DNA of 64,000 nucleotides from Cytobacillus solani. GTDB lineage: Bacteria; Bacillota; Bacilli; Bacillales; Cytobacillaceae. How positions within the stretch are numbered: position 1 is the stretch's first letter; each line of letters opens with the position of its first letter. The notes under the pieces are model-generated. The model was given only the letters and a program-made list of their open reading frames with translations. It made no database searches and was not told where the DNA came from. Below are positions 54,878-63,779 of the stretch, one piece after another. A program made the translations under genes and the position numbers. The stretch spans positions 185,205-249,204 of the forward strand of contig NZ_LJIX01000003.1 of NCBI RefSeq assembly GCF_001420595.1, in the 5' to 3' direction.

Positions 54878-56610
54878 GTACGAGTAAACGATTAACGAAG
54901 TATGCTATGTACTATAAGGGACCCATTTTTCTTGGGTTATTTTTCTTAACGGTTGCTGTTTTTACCGAGCTTGCAGGTCCTTTTATTGCTAAATATATTA
55001 TTGATGAACATATGACTATTGGGAAAATTGAAATGGAGCCAATTGCCTGGCTGCTTTGTTTATATTTAATCTTAGCTATTGCAACAGCGGTTTTGCGTTA
55101 TTTTATGTATATTTATTTACAAATCGGTGCTAATCGGGTAGTACAAAAGCTTCGCAAGGATGTATTTGGGCATATTCAAACATTACCTATTCAATATTTT
55201 GACCATCTGCCAGCTGGAAAAATTGTTGCACGTATCACAAACGATACAGAAGCAGTAAGGAATTTATATGTGCAGGTGCTTTCTAACTTTGCAACAAGCT
55301 TCATTTCTATTGCAGGTGTATATATCGCACTGTTTATTTTAAATTGGAAAATGGCAATGATCGCCTTGGTCATGATTCCGATTGTATATCTATGGATGAT
55401 TTTGTATCGAAAATTTGCATCGCAATATAATGAAGTGATTCGTACAAAAATTGCCGATATTAATGCAATGATTAATGAATCCATTCAAGGGATGACAATC
55501 ATTCAAGCCTTTCGCCGTGAAAAGCAAATGACGAATGAATTCGATGAGATGAATGAGGAACATTATGCTTATGGGAGAAAACTATTGTTCTTGGATTCGG
55601 CCACCTCATTTAACCTTGTAAATACATTACGACTTATTATGTTTACAATATTTATCATCTATTTCGGGACGCAATCGTTAACGGCCGTTGAGTTGGTGTC
55701 TGCTGGAACGCTTTACGCATTCGTTGATTATTTAACAAAATTATTTAATCCGATTACGAATGTGGTTAATCAGTTCTCACAGCTTGAACGCTCACTCGTT
55801 GCTGGAAAGCGTGTATTTGAAGTATTAGATATAACTGGAGAAAAGGTTTCACAAGAAACAATGCCAAGATATGCAGGAAATGTTGTGTTTGAAGATGTTT
55901 CATTTGCCTATAAAGACGAAGAATATGTTTTAAAGCATTTATCTTTTGAAGCGAAGCGCGGGGAAACAGTCGCACTTGTTGGTCATACAGGGTCTGGAAA
56001 AAGTTCGATTATGAACCTGCTATTTCGCTTCTATGATCCATCGAAAGGAAAAATTTATATTGATGGTGCAGATGTAACGGCTATGCCAAGACAAACGATA
56101 CGCCAGCATATGGGGATTGTTTTACAGGATCCATATCTATTTACAGGTACGATTGCCTCGAATGTAAGTTTGAATGATCCGAGAATTACACGGGAAAAGG
56201 TCGAAGAGGCATTGAAAGCAGTAGGAGCGGAACGAGTGCTTGGCCATCTTGAAAAAGGCATTGACGAACCTGTTATTGAAAAAGGCAGCACGCTATCATC
56301 CGGTCAGCGTCAGCTTATTTCATTTGCACGCGCGCTTGCCTTCGACCCGGCAATATTAATATTGGATGAAGCTACATCCAATATCGACACAGAAACAGAG
56401 GAAATTATTCAGCATGCAATGGATGTGTTAAAGAAAGGCCGTACAACATTTATCATTGCACACCGCCTCTCAACCATCAAAAATGCCGACCGCATTCTTG
56501 TATTAGACCGCGGCATTATTAAAGAACAAGGCACCCATGACGAGCTGCTCGCCCAAGGCGGCATCTATAATCAGATGTACCAGATGCAAGCAAAATCACT
56601 TCAGGTTTAG
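54874..56610 (+). CDS. Heterodimeric ABC multidrug exporter subunit, BmrD (YheH)-like
   Basis: A 578-residue half-transporter with six helices, Walker A GHTGSGKSS, signature LSSGQRQL and Walker B ILILDEATSN with the catalytic Glu present. It is shorter than B. subtilis YheH (about 670), so an extracellular or N-terminal insertion is missing. The pairing of one normal and one degenerate ATPase matches the BmrC/BmrD type. ATGA overlap shows translational coupling. Confidence 0.88.
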   Translation: MSTSKRLTKYAMYYKGPIFLGLFFLTVAVFTELAGPFIAKYIIDEHMTIGKIEMEPIAWLLCLYLILAIATAVLRYFMYIYLQIGANRVVQKLRKDVFGHIQTLPIQYFDHLPAGKIVARITNDTEAVRNLYVQVLSNFATSFISIAGVYIALFILNWKMAMIALVMIPIVYLWMILYRKFASQYNEVIRTKIADINAMINESIQGMTIIQAFRREKQMTNEFDEMNEEHYAYGRKLLFLDSATSFNLVNTLRLIMFTIFIIYFGTQSLTAVELVSAGTLYAFVDYLTKLFNPITNVVNQFSQLERSLVAGKRVFEVLDITGEKVSQETMPRYAGNVVFEDVSFAYKDEEYVLKHLSFEAKRGETVALVGHTGSGKSSIMNLLFRFYDPSKGKIYIDGADVTAMPRQTIRQHMGIVLQDPYLFTGTIASNVSLNDPRITREKVEEALKAVGAERVLGHLEKGIDEPVIEKGSTLSSGQRQLISFARALAFDPAILILDEATSNIDTETEEIIQHAMDVLKKGRTTFIIAHRLSTIKNADRILVLDRGIIKEQGTHDELLAQGGIYNQMYQMQAKSLQV

Positions 56611-56612
56611 GA

Positions 56613-56642
56613 GAAGGGACAGTATTCTGTCCCTTCTTTTTG
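56613..56642 (+). terminator. Terminator of the ABC exporter operon (GGGAC family)
   Basis: GAAGGGACAG with CTGTCCCTTC and a T-run. Confidence 0.85.
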
Positions 56643-56735
56643 TATTGAGACAAGTGGACCTGTCCGCATCTGTCCCGTCTGAGCAGATGGCACAAAGTAC
56701 CTATATTCTTTTGAGGGATAATACTTTTAATTAAA

Positions 56736-56755
56736 ATAGTTTAGTGCTAAACTAT
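56736..56755. promoter_or_regulatory. MarR-type operator
   Basis: A perfect 9-2-9 inverted repeat: ATAGTTTAG, TG, CTAAACTAT. It is 34 bases before the first SDR gene of an operon that encodes a MarR protein. Confidence 0.7.
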
Positions 56756-56789
56756 ATTTGTAGATGATTTTTAAAAGGGGATGCTTTGG

Positions 56790-57545
56790 ATGGGCAAATT
56801 ACAAGATAAGGTCATTATTATTACTGGCGGTGCAGGCGGCATCGGCATTGGGATGGCGAAAGCAATGGTAAAAGAAGGGGCAATCGTAACAATTGTAGAC
56901 TTAAATGAAGAGGCCGGAAAAGCAATGGAAAAGGAATTACACGCTATTTCTCCAAAATCAATGTTTCTTCAAGCGAACTTAATGGATCGCGAAAATCTTG
57001 GTCAAATTATTAAAAGAGTTGTTGAAAAATATGGTAAATTAGATGTGTTAGTAAATAATGCACATGCTTCAAAACAAGTAACGATTGAAGAAACCACGCA
57101 AGCTGATTTAGATTTATCATTTGGTACAGGGTTTTATCCAACATTCTATTTAATGCAAGCGGCACTTCCTTACTTAAAGGAAACAAAAGGAAATGTGATT
57201 AACTTTGCATCTGGTGCTGGAATTGCTGGACACGAAACTCAAGGTGCTTATGCTGCTGCGAAAGAAGCTATTCGTGGAATTTCACGTGTAGCAGCAAATG
57301 AATGGGGACGATTTGGTATTAATGTAAATATCATTAGCCCGCTTGCCTACTCACCAGGTGTACAAGCATGGTCAGAAGCACAGCCTGAATATTATGAAGC
57401 AGTTAGAAGCAAAATTCCAATGGGACGTTTCGGCGATGTAGAAAATGATATTGGGCGAGTTGCGGTATTCTTAGCCTCAGAGGATTCACAATACATTACT
57501 GGCCAAACAATTATGGTTGATGGCGGCTCATTAATGCTTCATTAA
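56790..57545 (+). CDS. Short-chain dehydrogenase/reductase
   Basis: A 251-residue SDR. The cofactor motif is TGGAGGIGIGMAK near 12-24, and the catalytic part is INFASGAGIAG with YAAAKEA (YxxxK). The usual NNAG is NNAHAS here. An acidic residue in VDLNEEA suggests NAD(H). ATG 56790 is preferred, nine bases after AAAGGGG; the in-frame ATG 56781 is too close. It is first of an SDR-MarR-SDR operon. The substrate is unknown. Confidence 0.85.
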   Translation: MGKLQDKVIIITGGAGGIGIGMAKAMVKEGAIVTIVDLNEEAGKAMEKELHAISPKSMFLQANLMDRENLGQIIKRVVEKYGKLDVLVNNAHASKQVTIEETTQADLDLSFGTGFYPTFYLMQAALPYLKETKGNVINFASGAGIAGHETQGAYAAAKEAIRGISRVAANEWGRFGINVNIISPLAYSPGVQAWSEAQPEYYEAVRSKIPMGRFGDVENDIGRVAVFLASEDSQYITGQTIMVDGGSLMLH

Positions 57546-57572
57546 AATTCTCGGCTTTTTAGGAGGAATTTT

Positions 57573-58019
57573 TTGAATCAAACAAATATTTTCAAACTTA
57601 TTCAAGCGATTGAACAAATGAATAACGACAACATCATGAGATTTACGAAGGCATTTCCTTATCCGATTGGTATTTCACCCATTTTAGTGCTGTATGAATT
57701 GCGGACAAAGGGACCTCAGAAGCAGGTAGAATTAGCGGAAACGGTTGGCTATACAAAAGGAGCCATGACAAATATTGCGACAAAGCTTGTTAACCTAGGT
57801 CTTGCTGAAAGAATGTATAACGAAAATGACCGTCGTACCATTCAATTAAAGATGACTGCTGCTGGGGAGCAAGCATTGACTGAAGCGCAGAAAATTGGCA
57901 AAGATGTTTTTACACAGCTCTTTGAAGTGTTGAGTGAAGAAGAAATTAATCAATATTTAAAGATTCAAGAGAAGCTAGTAAAGAGTATTCATGATAGAAA
58001 AAAATCAAATGTAAAATAA
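57573..58019 (+). CDS. MarR-family regulator
   Basis: A 148-residue winged helix protein. The recognition helix is VGYTKGAMTNIATKLVNLGL and the wing is RMYNENDRRTIQLKMTAAGE, with the DRR signature. TTG 57573 follows AGGAGGAATTTT. It lies between two SDR genes and probably represses the operon from the palindrome at 56736-56755. The ligand could be a phenolic or quinone-like compound, as for many MarR proteins. Confidence 0.9.
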   Translation: MNQTNIFKLIQAIEQMNNDNIMRFTKAFPYPIGISPILVLYELRTKGPQKQVELAETVGYTKGAMTNIATKLVNLGLAERMYNENDRRTIQLKMTAAGEQALTEAQKIGKDVFTQLFEVLSEEEINQYLKIQEKLVKSIHDRKKSNVK

Positions 58020-58036
58020 AATATTGGAGGATGAAC

Positions 58037-58771
58037 ATGAGCAGATTAAATGGCAAAGTTGCGATTATTACAGGTGGAGCACGTGGAATGGGAGCTTCTC
58101 ATGTACGCTTATTTATAAAAGAAGGCGCAAAAGTAATGATCGCTGATATTCTTGAACAAGAAGGACAAGCATTAGCAAATGAACTAGGAGAAAATGCGAA
58201 ATTCATTAAGTTGGATGTTACTAAAGGAGCAAATTGGGAAGAGGTTGTTTCAGAAACTGAAAAAGTTTTTGGTCCTGTTAATGTATTAGTCAATAATGCA
58301 GGCATTAGTATGAATAAATCAATTGAAGAAACATCAGAAGAGGATTACAGAAGAATTCTTGATATTAATCAGGTTTCTGTATTTCTTGGCATGAAGTCAG
58401 TTATCCCTTCAATGAAAAAAGGCAATGGCGGTTCGATAGTAAATATTTCATCCATTAACGGCCTTGTTGGTGGCGCGATCGGATATACAGATACAAAATT
58501 TGCAGTAAGAGGAATGACAAAAGCAGCTGCGCTCGGATTATCACAATACGGTATTCGTGTAAATTCCGTTCACCCGGGAGTGATTGAAACGCCAATGATC
58601 GTACAAGAAGATTCAAAAGAGGCAATTAAGGAATTTGCGAAATATATTCCAACAGGAAGAGTGGCTAAGCCTGAAGAGGTTTCTAATCTTGTTTTATTCC
58701 TGTCCTCAGATGAATCTAGCTACAGCACAGGTTCTGAGTTTGTAGTTGACGGTGGATTAACTGCACAATAA
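58037..58771 (+). CDS. Short-chain dehydrogenase/reductase (3-alpha/20-beta-HSD-like)
   Basis: A 244-residue classical SDR: TGGARGMGASHV, NNAGIS, the catalytic SSINGLVGG with YTDTK (YxxxK), and a C-terminal STGSEFVVDGG. The start at ATG 58037 is six bases after GGAGG. Sequence style is like hydroxysteroid and glucose dehydrogenases of Bacillus, but the substrate is unknown. It ends the operon. Confidence 0.86.
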   Translation: MSRLNGKVAIITGGARGMGASHVRLFIKEGAKVMIADILEQEGQALANELGENAKFIKLDVTKGANWEEVVSETEKVFGPVNVLVNNAGISMNKSIEETSEEDYRRILDINQVSVFLGMKSVIPSMKKGNGGSIVNISSINGLVGGAIGYTDTKFAVRGMTKAAALGLSQYGIRVNSVHPGVIETPMIVQEDSKEAIKEFAKYIPTGRVAKPEEVSNLVLFLSSDESSYSTGSEFVVDGGLTAQ

Positions 58772-58781
58772 GAAACATTAA

Positions 58782-58818
58782 AATGGGGATCCTATTAAAT
58801 GGGAGCTCCATTTTTTTA
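58782..58818 (+). terminator. Terminator of the SDR-MarR operon
   Basis: AAAATGGGG(A)TCC pairs with GG(G)AGCTCCATTTT, T-run to 58818. Confidence 0.7.
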
Positions 58819-58846
58819 TGTTTTGCAAGGCGTAGACACAAAATAA

Positions 58847-58877
58847 TTGACTCTATAGTTACTATAGGGTTTATATT
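58847..58877 (+). promoter_or_regulatory. BmrR-type promoter with 19-bp spacer and palindromic operator
   Basis: TTGACT (58847-58852), a 19-base spacer, TATATT (58872-58877). The spacer contains the palindrome CTATAGTTACTATAG (58853-58867). The overlong 19-bp spacer with a central palindrome is the hallmark of MerR-family activation by DNA distortion. Confidence 0.88.
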
Positions 58878-58917
58878 GTAACTTATACGTTTTGCATAGA
58901 AAGTGAGAAGGAAAGAG

Positions 58918-60099
58918 ATGAAAAATCAAAATACAACATTAGCTATTTTATTGATGAATTTATTTATTGCTTTTTTAGGAATTGGACTTGTCATTCCAGT
59001 TATGCCGACAATTATGAATGAGCTGCATTTATCAGGTTCTGTGGTTGGGTATATGGTTGCAGCGTTTGCTGTTACACAATTACTAGTATCCCCGCTTGCA
59101 GGTCGCTGGGCCGACATGTTTGGGCGTAAAAAAATGATTATTCTTGGTCTATTATTCTTTAGTGCTTCGGAATTGTTATTTGGATTAGGGAAAACGGTAG
59201 AAGTGCTCTTTATTTCTCGGATGCTTGGCGGGGTAAGTGCAGCGTTTATTATGCCTGCGGTAACCGCATTTATTGCTGATATTACAACAGTCGAAACGCG
59301 CCCGAAAGCATTAGGCTATATGTCAGCCGCCATTTCAACGGGTTTTATCATTGGGCCGGGAGTGGGGGGCTTTTTAGCTGAAATCGGCTCGCGTATTCCG
59401 TTTTTTTCAGCAGCAGTACTTGCGTTAGTTGCCGCTATATTATCAATCATTACGCTTCGTGAACCAGAAAGAAATCATGAAGAGGAAATGGAGGAGCAGA
59501 AGTCGGGGATTAAACGAATTTTGTCACCGATGTATTTTATTGCCTTTATGATCATTTTAATCTCGGCATTTGGCCTAGCCTCATTTGAATCGTTATTTTC
59601 CCTATTTGTTGATCATAAATTTGGCTTTACACCAAAGGATATTGCGATTGCGATTACAGGAGGAGCGATTATTGGAGCAATTGCACAAGTTGCTTTATTT
59701 GACCGGTTAACCTTGTACTTTGGTGAAATCCGTTTGATTCGCTACTGTCTTATTTTTTCAGCAATCCTTGTATTGGTTATGACTGTAGCTAGCTCCTATT
59801 TAAGCATTTTATTGGTTACCTTTTTTATTTTTGTTGGCTTTGACCTTATGCGGCCAGCTGTTACTTCATATTTGTCAAAAGTTGCAGGGAACGAGCAAGG
59901 ATTCGTTGGCGGGATGAACTCTATGTTTACAAGTATCGGAAATGTGTTTGGCCCTATTGTCGGTGGAATCCTATTTGATGTAGATTTAAATTATCCGTTT
60001 TATTTTTCTGCAGTCTTTTTGGTGATTGGTGTTGTTCTTTCAGTTGTTTGGAAACAGCCGGTACAAATGAAGAAGGGAAGACCTCAAGAAATAGGATAG
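58918..60099 (+). CDS. bmr: Multidrug efflux MFS transporter Bmr
   Basis: A 393-residue DHA1-family transporter with 12 helices that is very close to B. subtilis Bmr as I recall it: NLFIAFLGIGLVIPVMPTIM, motif A GRWADMFGRKKMI, ALGYMSAAISTGFIIGPG (motif C) and VGGMNSMFTSIGNVFGPI. Bmr exports fluoroquinolones, ethidium and other cationic drugs by proton antiport. ATG 58918 is used rather than the GTG at 58903 as it has GAAGG upstream. It is followed by bmrR, 17 bases on. Confidence 0.93.
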   Translation: MKNQNTTLAILLMNLFIAFLGIGLVIPVMPTIMNELHLSGSVVGYMVAAFAVTQLLVSPLAGRWADMFGRKKMIILGLLFFSASELLFGLGKTVEVLFISRMLGGVSAAFIMPAVTAFIADITTVETRPKALGYMSAAISTGFIIGPGVGGFLAEIGSRIPFFSAAVLALVAAILSIITLREPERNHEEEMEEQKSGIKRILSPMYFIAFMIILISAFGLASFESLFSLFVDHKFGFTPKDIAIAITGGAIIGAIAQVALFDRLTLYFGEIRLIRYCLIFSAILVLVMTVASSYLSILLVTFFIFVGFDLMRPAVTSYLSKVAGNEQGFVGGMNSMFTSIGNVFGPIVGGILFDVDLNYPFYFSAVFLVIGVVLSVVWKQPVQMKKGRPQEIG

Positions 60100-60116
60100 A
60101 AAAAGGAAATGATGGG

Positions 60117-60950
60117 ATGGAAGAAACTTTATATACAATTGGAGAGGTAGCAAAACTGGCAAATGTCTCGATTCAGACACTTCGATATTACGACCAAATT
60201 GGTTTATTTAAGCCTGCTTACGTCGATCCGGAAACAAATTATCGATATTATAAAGATTTACAGCTATACCACTTAGATTTAATTAAGTCGCTTAAATATA
60301 TTGGGACATCGTTAGAGGATATTAAGAAGGTTCAGCAGTTAAAAAGGGAAGAGTTATTGCAGTTTATGAATGAACAGGAGGAGATTATTGAGGCTCAGCT
60401 TGCTCGTTTAAGAGAGATTCAACAAAATGTTGTGCATGCAAAAAAACGTATTCAAAAACAGTTAAACTATCCTGCTTTTGGTGAAGTGGTTATTCGGCAA
60501 GAGGAAGAAATGCGCATCATACAAGCAGCTGCCAAAAATTTAACCCCCTTAGACCTTTTAAACGCATCGTATAGTGAATTGAAACGAATTGTTGAGGCGG
60601 AAGAAGGGGTGATTAATAATAGCTATGGGGCTATTATATCTCATCAGCCATATTCACATATTGACGAAATTACCTATACGAAAATTTTTACGCCAATCTT
60701 AACAGATAAACGAATCTCCACGATTTCTACTGAGATAGAGGTATCGAAAATACCAGCTGCCCGCTACGCTTGTATTTACTATATTTTCTCACCAGAAGTA
60801 TACTTTCCAAACTTAAAAAAACTAATGGATTATGTAACCGATCATAATTTCCGAGCAGTGGGAGATATTTATGAATTATTTACTTCCAGTAATTATTCTC
60901 CAAACGAACATGAATATATCGTTGAAATGAAAATCCGTATTGCTGATTAA
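60117..60950 (+). CDS. bmrR: MerR-family multidrug-sensing activator BmrR
   Basis: A 277-residue activator. The winged helix (1-75) has YTIGEVAKLANVSIQTLRYY, a long coiled linker (76-120) follows, and the GyrI-like drug-binding domain (120-277) has the segment DIYELF with the glutamate that binds cationic drugs in BmrR. It matches B. subtilis BmrR closely. The start is ATG 60117; the longer frame to 60048 overlaps bmr. It should activate the bmr promoter at 58847-58877. Confidence 0.93.
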   Translation: MEETLYTIGEVAKLANVSIQTLRYYDQIGLFKPAYVDPETNYRYYKDLQLYHLDLIKSLKYIGTSLEDIKKVQQLKREELLQFMNEQEEIIEAQLARLREIQQNVVHAKKRIQKQLNYPAFGEVVIRQEEEMRIIQAAAKNLTPLDLLNASYSELKRIVEAEEGVINNSYGAIISHQPYSHIDEITYTKIFTPILTDKRISTISTEIEVSKIPAARYACIYYIFSPEVYFPNLKKLMDYVTDHNFRAVGDIYELFTSSNYSPNEHEYIVEMKIRIAD

Positions 60951-60981
60951 TTGGGATGAGGGGACAGGTACCTCATCCTAA
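60951..60981 (+). terminator. Hairpin after bmrR (GGGAC family)
   Basis: TTGGGATGAGG pairs with CCTCATCCTAA around GGACAGGTA. Confidence 0.6.
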
Positions 60982-61029
60982 TTCTGTTTAAAATGCTTAA
61001 TTAATTACTTGATTTAATGCTTATCCTGC

Positions 61030-61956
61030 CTATTTTAAGGAGAAGAGACCAGCTCCATATACTGCTAAATTTGCATATATTGCCAAGAGTACAGGGGATT
61101 CAATTCCCTTTTCTTTTGCATGCTGAAGAAGGTATCCGAAGAAGTGGTCGGCTTCAGTTGGCTGTTGTTTCTCCATGTCTCTTTGCAGAGAAGATTTCAT
61201 TCCATAGCTAAGTCCCATTATTCTCTTTAGCTGTATTTCTTTAATGTGGACATCAATGGGGGCATCGATTTCCCTCATAATCGCCGCTGTTTCATTTAGG
61301 AGCTTTTCAATCGTTTTCAGGCCATGCTCCCGCTCAAGAATCGGTCCAATTGGCGAGCGGAATAAGGAAGTAATACCGGCAACAGTTGTGATAAATAAAT
61401 ATTTATGCCACATCTCCTGTTCGATATTTTCAGAAAGAGTAAAGGTCGCTTTAGCTCCGGAAAAAGAATCCCGAAGTTTAAGAATCCGTTTTGTCTTTTC
61501 TCCTGATCGTTCACCAAAAACTAACTCATGAACAGGGCTTGTTTGAAGGATTTTTCCACTGTTATCAAGTGTGGATTCGATAAAACATAAGCCTCCAAGG
61601 ACGCGCTCTTCTCCAAATTCACTGACTAATTTATCAAGATGTGCATAGCCATTCAGAAGGGGCAGGATCATTGTGTTTTCATTTACATAGGAATGAAAGC
61701 TCTCCATTGAACCTTTAAGCTGATAAGCTTTTGTAGAAACAAGAATAACATCAAACGGGTCTGTGTTATCTCCGCTCAAAATAGTTTTTGGCTTCAGTTT
61801 CAAATCGCCATAAATACTTTCAATCAATAGCCCATTCTGGTCAAGCTGTTGCTTTCTTTTTTCTCTAACTAGAAAGGTTACGTCCTCTCCTTTTTCTATC
61901 AGACGGCCGCCGAAATATCCTCCAATGGCTCCTGCTCCAACGACTAAAATTCTCAT
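61030..61956 (-). CDS. panE: 2-dehydropantoate 2-reductase (ketopantoate reductase) family
   Basis: A 308-residue NADPH-dependent enzyme with the N-terminal Rossmann motif VVGAGAIGGYFGG, STKAYQL near 84-90 and the catalytic lysine in MWHKYLFITTVAG near 183. PanE reduces ketopantoate for pantothenate and CoA synthesis. Bacillaceae often carry several paralogues, so the in vivo role may be other than pantothenate. GGAGG precedes the ATG. Confidence 0.85.
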   Translation of the reverse strand: MRILVVGAGAIGGYFGGRLIEKGEDVTFLVREKRKQQLDQNGLLIESIYGDLKLKPKTILSGDNTDPFDVILVSTKAYQLKGSMESFHSYVNENTMILPLLNGYAHLDKLVSEFGEERVLGGLCFIESTLDNSGKILQTSPVHELVFGERSGEKTKRILKLRDSFSGAKATFTLSENIEQEMWHKYLFITTVAGITSLFRSPIGPILEREHGLKTIEKLLNETAAIMREIDAPIDVHIKEIQLKRIMGLSYGMKSSLQRDMEKQQPTEADHFFGYLLQHAKEKGIESPVLLAIYANLAVYGAGLFSLK

Positions 61957-61979
61957 TCTGAATGCCTCCTATTTCAATT

Positions 61980-62009
61980 TAAAAGTGCACGTGGAAACGT
62001 GCACTTTTA
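61980..62009 (-). terminator. Terminator between cstA and panE
   Basis: A perfect 13-bp stem TAAAAGTGCACGT/ACGTGCACTTTTA with a 4-base loop. It probably ends cstA transcription before panE. Confidence 0.7.
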
Positions 62010-62169
62010 GTATTTGACTATACTAAAATAACTGTTAATGAGACTTCCGTAATGACAATGACTATAATTGTGATTTTGATAAAAAAAGGAAGAGAATCAT
62101 TTCCTTTGAAATTCACATTCTCTTCTTGTTCATTTACCGTCTTTCGATAATTAGGGTTGCAGCAGCCCA

Positions 62170-63621
62170 TTAGGCTGCCTTTTTCCAGTTAGAAACATCA
62201 TCTTCGAGCGGAAGGGCAAGTGCTCGGTTCTTTTTAGCAGTATGGAAGAATAAGGCGACTAGGATGACAGTGCCAATGGCAGAACCAATCCATGAAGTAG
62301 TCATCGGCAGACGGAAACCGATTTGAGCATTTAATATATAGGCTAAAACCATGACTAGCATAAAGGTTCCAGGTATGAGGGAAACCCAGTAATTTTTCTT
62401 AGCGATATATAGGTACATAGCTCCAACGAATAAAGCAATAACGGCTGTCGATTGGTTGGCCCAGCTGAAATATCTCCATAGAATATTAAAGTCTATCTGC
62501 GTTAAGGCTAGTGAAATAACAAATAAGGGAACAGCAATCCATAAACGGCTTGAAAATTTCCTTTGTGCAAAATTGAGATAATCAGCGATAATCATACGTG
62601 CACTTCGGAAAGCGGTATCTCCAGAAGTAATTGGCAAGACAACAACGCCAAGAACGGCAAGTGTTCCACCAATACCTCCAAGCATCATCTTAGATACTTC
62701 ACTCACGATCAGGCCTGGTCCGCCAGCTGCCAATAGGTCATTCAGTCCGTTATAGCCATCGAATAGGCTCATAGCTGCTGCTGCCCAAATCATAGCAATA
62801 ATCCCTTCGGCAATCATCATGCCATAGAAAATTTTACGGCCTTGGTTTTCATTTTGTGTAGTTCGGGAGATAATGGGTGTTTGTGTAGCGTGGAAGCCTG
62901 AAAGGGCGCCACAAGTGATTGTAAAGAATAGTAACGGAAAAATAGGTGCATTGGCAGGATGGAAGTTACTTAAAGAAATTTCCGGAATATTAGCGCCTGT
63001 AACGAGTAATCCGATAAATACACCAACAGCGCTAATTAATAATAATGCGCCGAAATATGGATAAAGGCGACCGATAATTTTATCAATTGGCAAAAGTGTA
63101 GCTAAAATGTAGTAAATGAAAATGGCTCCGACAATAAGAAATAAGGCTACTTTGCCATCCATTAGAACGTAAAGAAGATCTGCAGGAGTGGTAACAAAAA
63201 CAGTTCCAACTAATAATAGAAGCAGAAGGGCAAATGCGTTAACAACATGCTTCATCGCTTTCCCTAGAAATTTGGTCGCAAGTTCAGGCAGATGCGCACC
63301 ACGGTTACGAATGGAAATCATTCCAGTTAAATAATCATGAACAGCCCCAGCAAAAATACAGCCGACGACAATCCAGATAAAAGCTACCGGTCCATAAAGT
63401 GCGCCCATGATTGGACCGAAGATAGGCCCAGTACCAGCGATATTAAGCAGCTGGATCAATGAATTCTTCTTTGTACTCATTGGAATGTAGTCGACGCCAT
63501 CAGCTTGGGTAAGGGCTGGTGTTGGGCGTGCTGCTTTCACGCCAAACATTTTTTCAACATATTTTCCATAAGTAAAATAACCAATAATTAAGAGTGCGAT
63601 ACAGCCCAGAAATGTAAACAT
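62170..63621 (-). CDS. cstA: CstA-family carbon-starvation/peptide-pyruvate transporter
   Basis: A 483-residue transporter with about 13 helices. The family motif is LLNIAGTGPIFGPIMGALYG (about 57-76), with GAVHDYLTGMISIRNRG near 90 and CGALSGFHATQTPIISRTT near 237. CstA and its relatives import pyruvate or peptides in starvation. B. subtilis CstA is about 600 residues, so this is the shorter form. A cre-like site lies upstream, and a LytTR regulator gene follows in the same direction on the other side of it. Confidence 0.9.
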   Translation of the reverse strand: MFTFLGCIALLIIGYFTYGKYVEKMFGVKAARPTPALTQADGVDYIPMSTKKNSLIQLLNIAGTGPIFGPIMGALYGPVAFIWIVVGCIFAGAVHDYLTGMISIRNRGAHLPELATKFLGKAMKHVVNAFALLLLLLVGTVFVTTPADLLYVLMDGKVALFLIVGAIFIYYILATLLPIDKIIGRLYPYFGALLLISAVGVFIGLLVTGANIPEISLSNFHPANAPIFPLLFFTITCGALSGFHATQTPIISRTTQNENQGRKIFYGMMIAEGIIAMIWAAAAMSLFDGYNGLNDLLAAGGPGLIVSEVSKMMLGGIGGTLAVLGVVVLPITSGDTAFRSARMIIADYLNFAQRKFSSRLWIAVPLFVISLALTQIDFNILWRYFSWANQSTAVIALFVGAMYLYIAKKNYWVSLIPGTFMLVMVLAYILNAQIGFRLPMTTSWIGSAIGTVILVALFFHTAKKNRALALPLEDDVSNWKKAA

Positions 63622-63642
63622 AAAAAACCTCCTTAGGAAAAT

Positions 63643-63656
63643 TTGAATACGTTTAC
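63643..63656. promoter_or_regulatory. cre-like site upstream of cstA
   Basis: TGAATACGTTTACA matches the CcpA consensus TGWNANCGNTNWCA with one mismatch (T for A at position 5). It lies 22 bases before cstA, so glucose repression is expected. Confidence 0.65.
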
Positions 63657-63779
63657 ATAAAGTATAAAAGAGCTAGTTTCATATGTGGCCATTTTGGGTC
63701 TAAAATGCAAAAATGACAGATTAAAAGGCAGTTAAAGCAGATTAAGATGCAAGTAGTAGTCTGTATTATCTGACAACTT

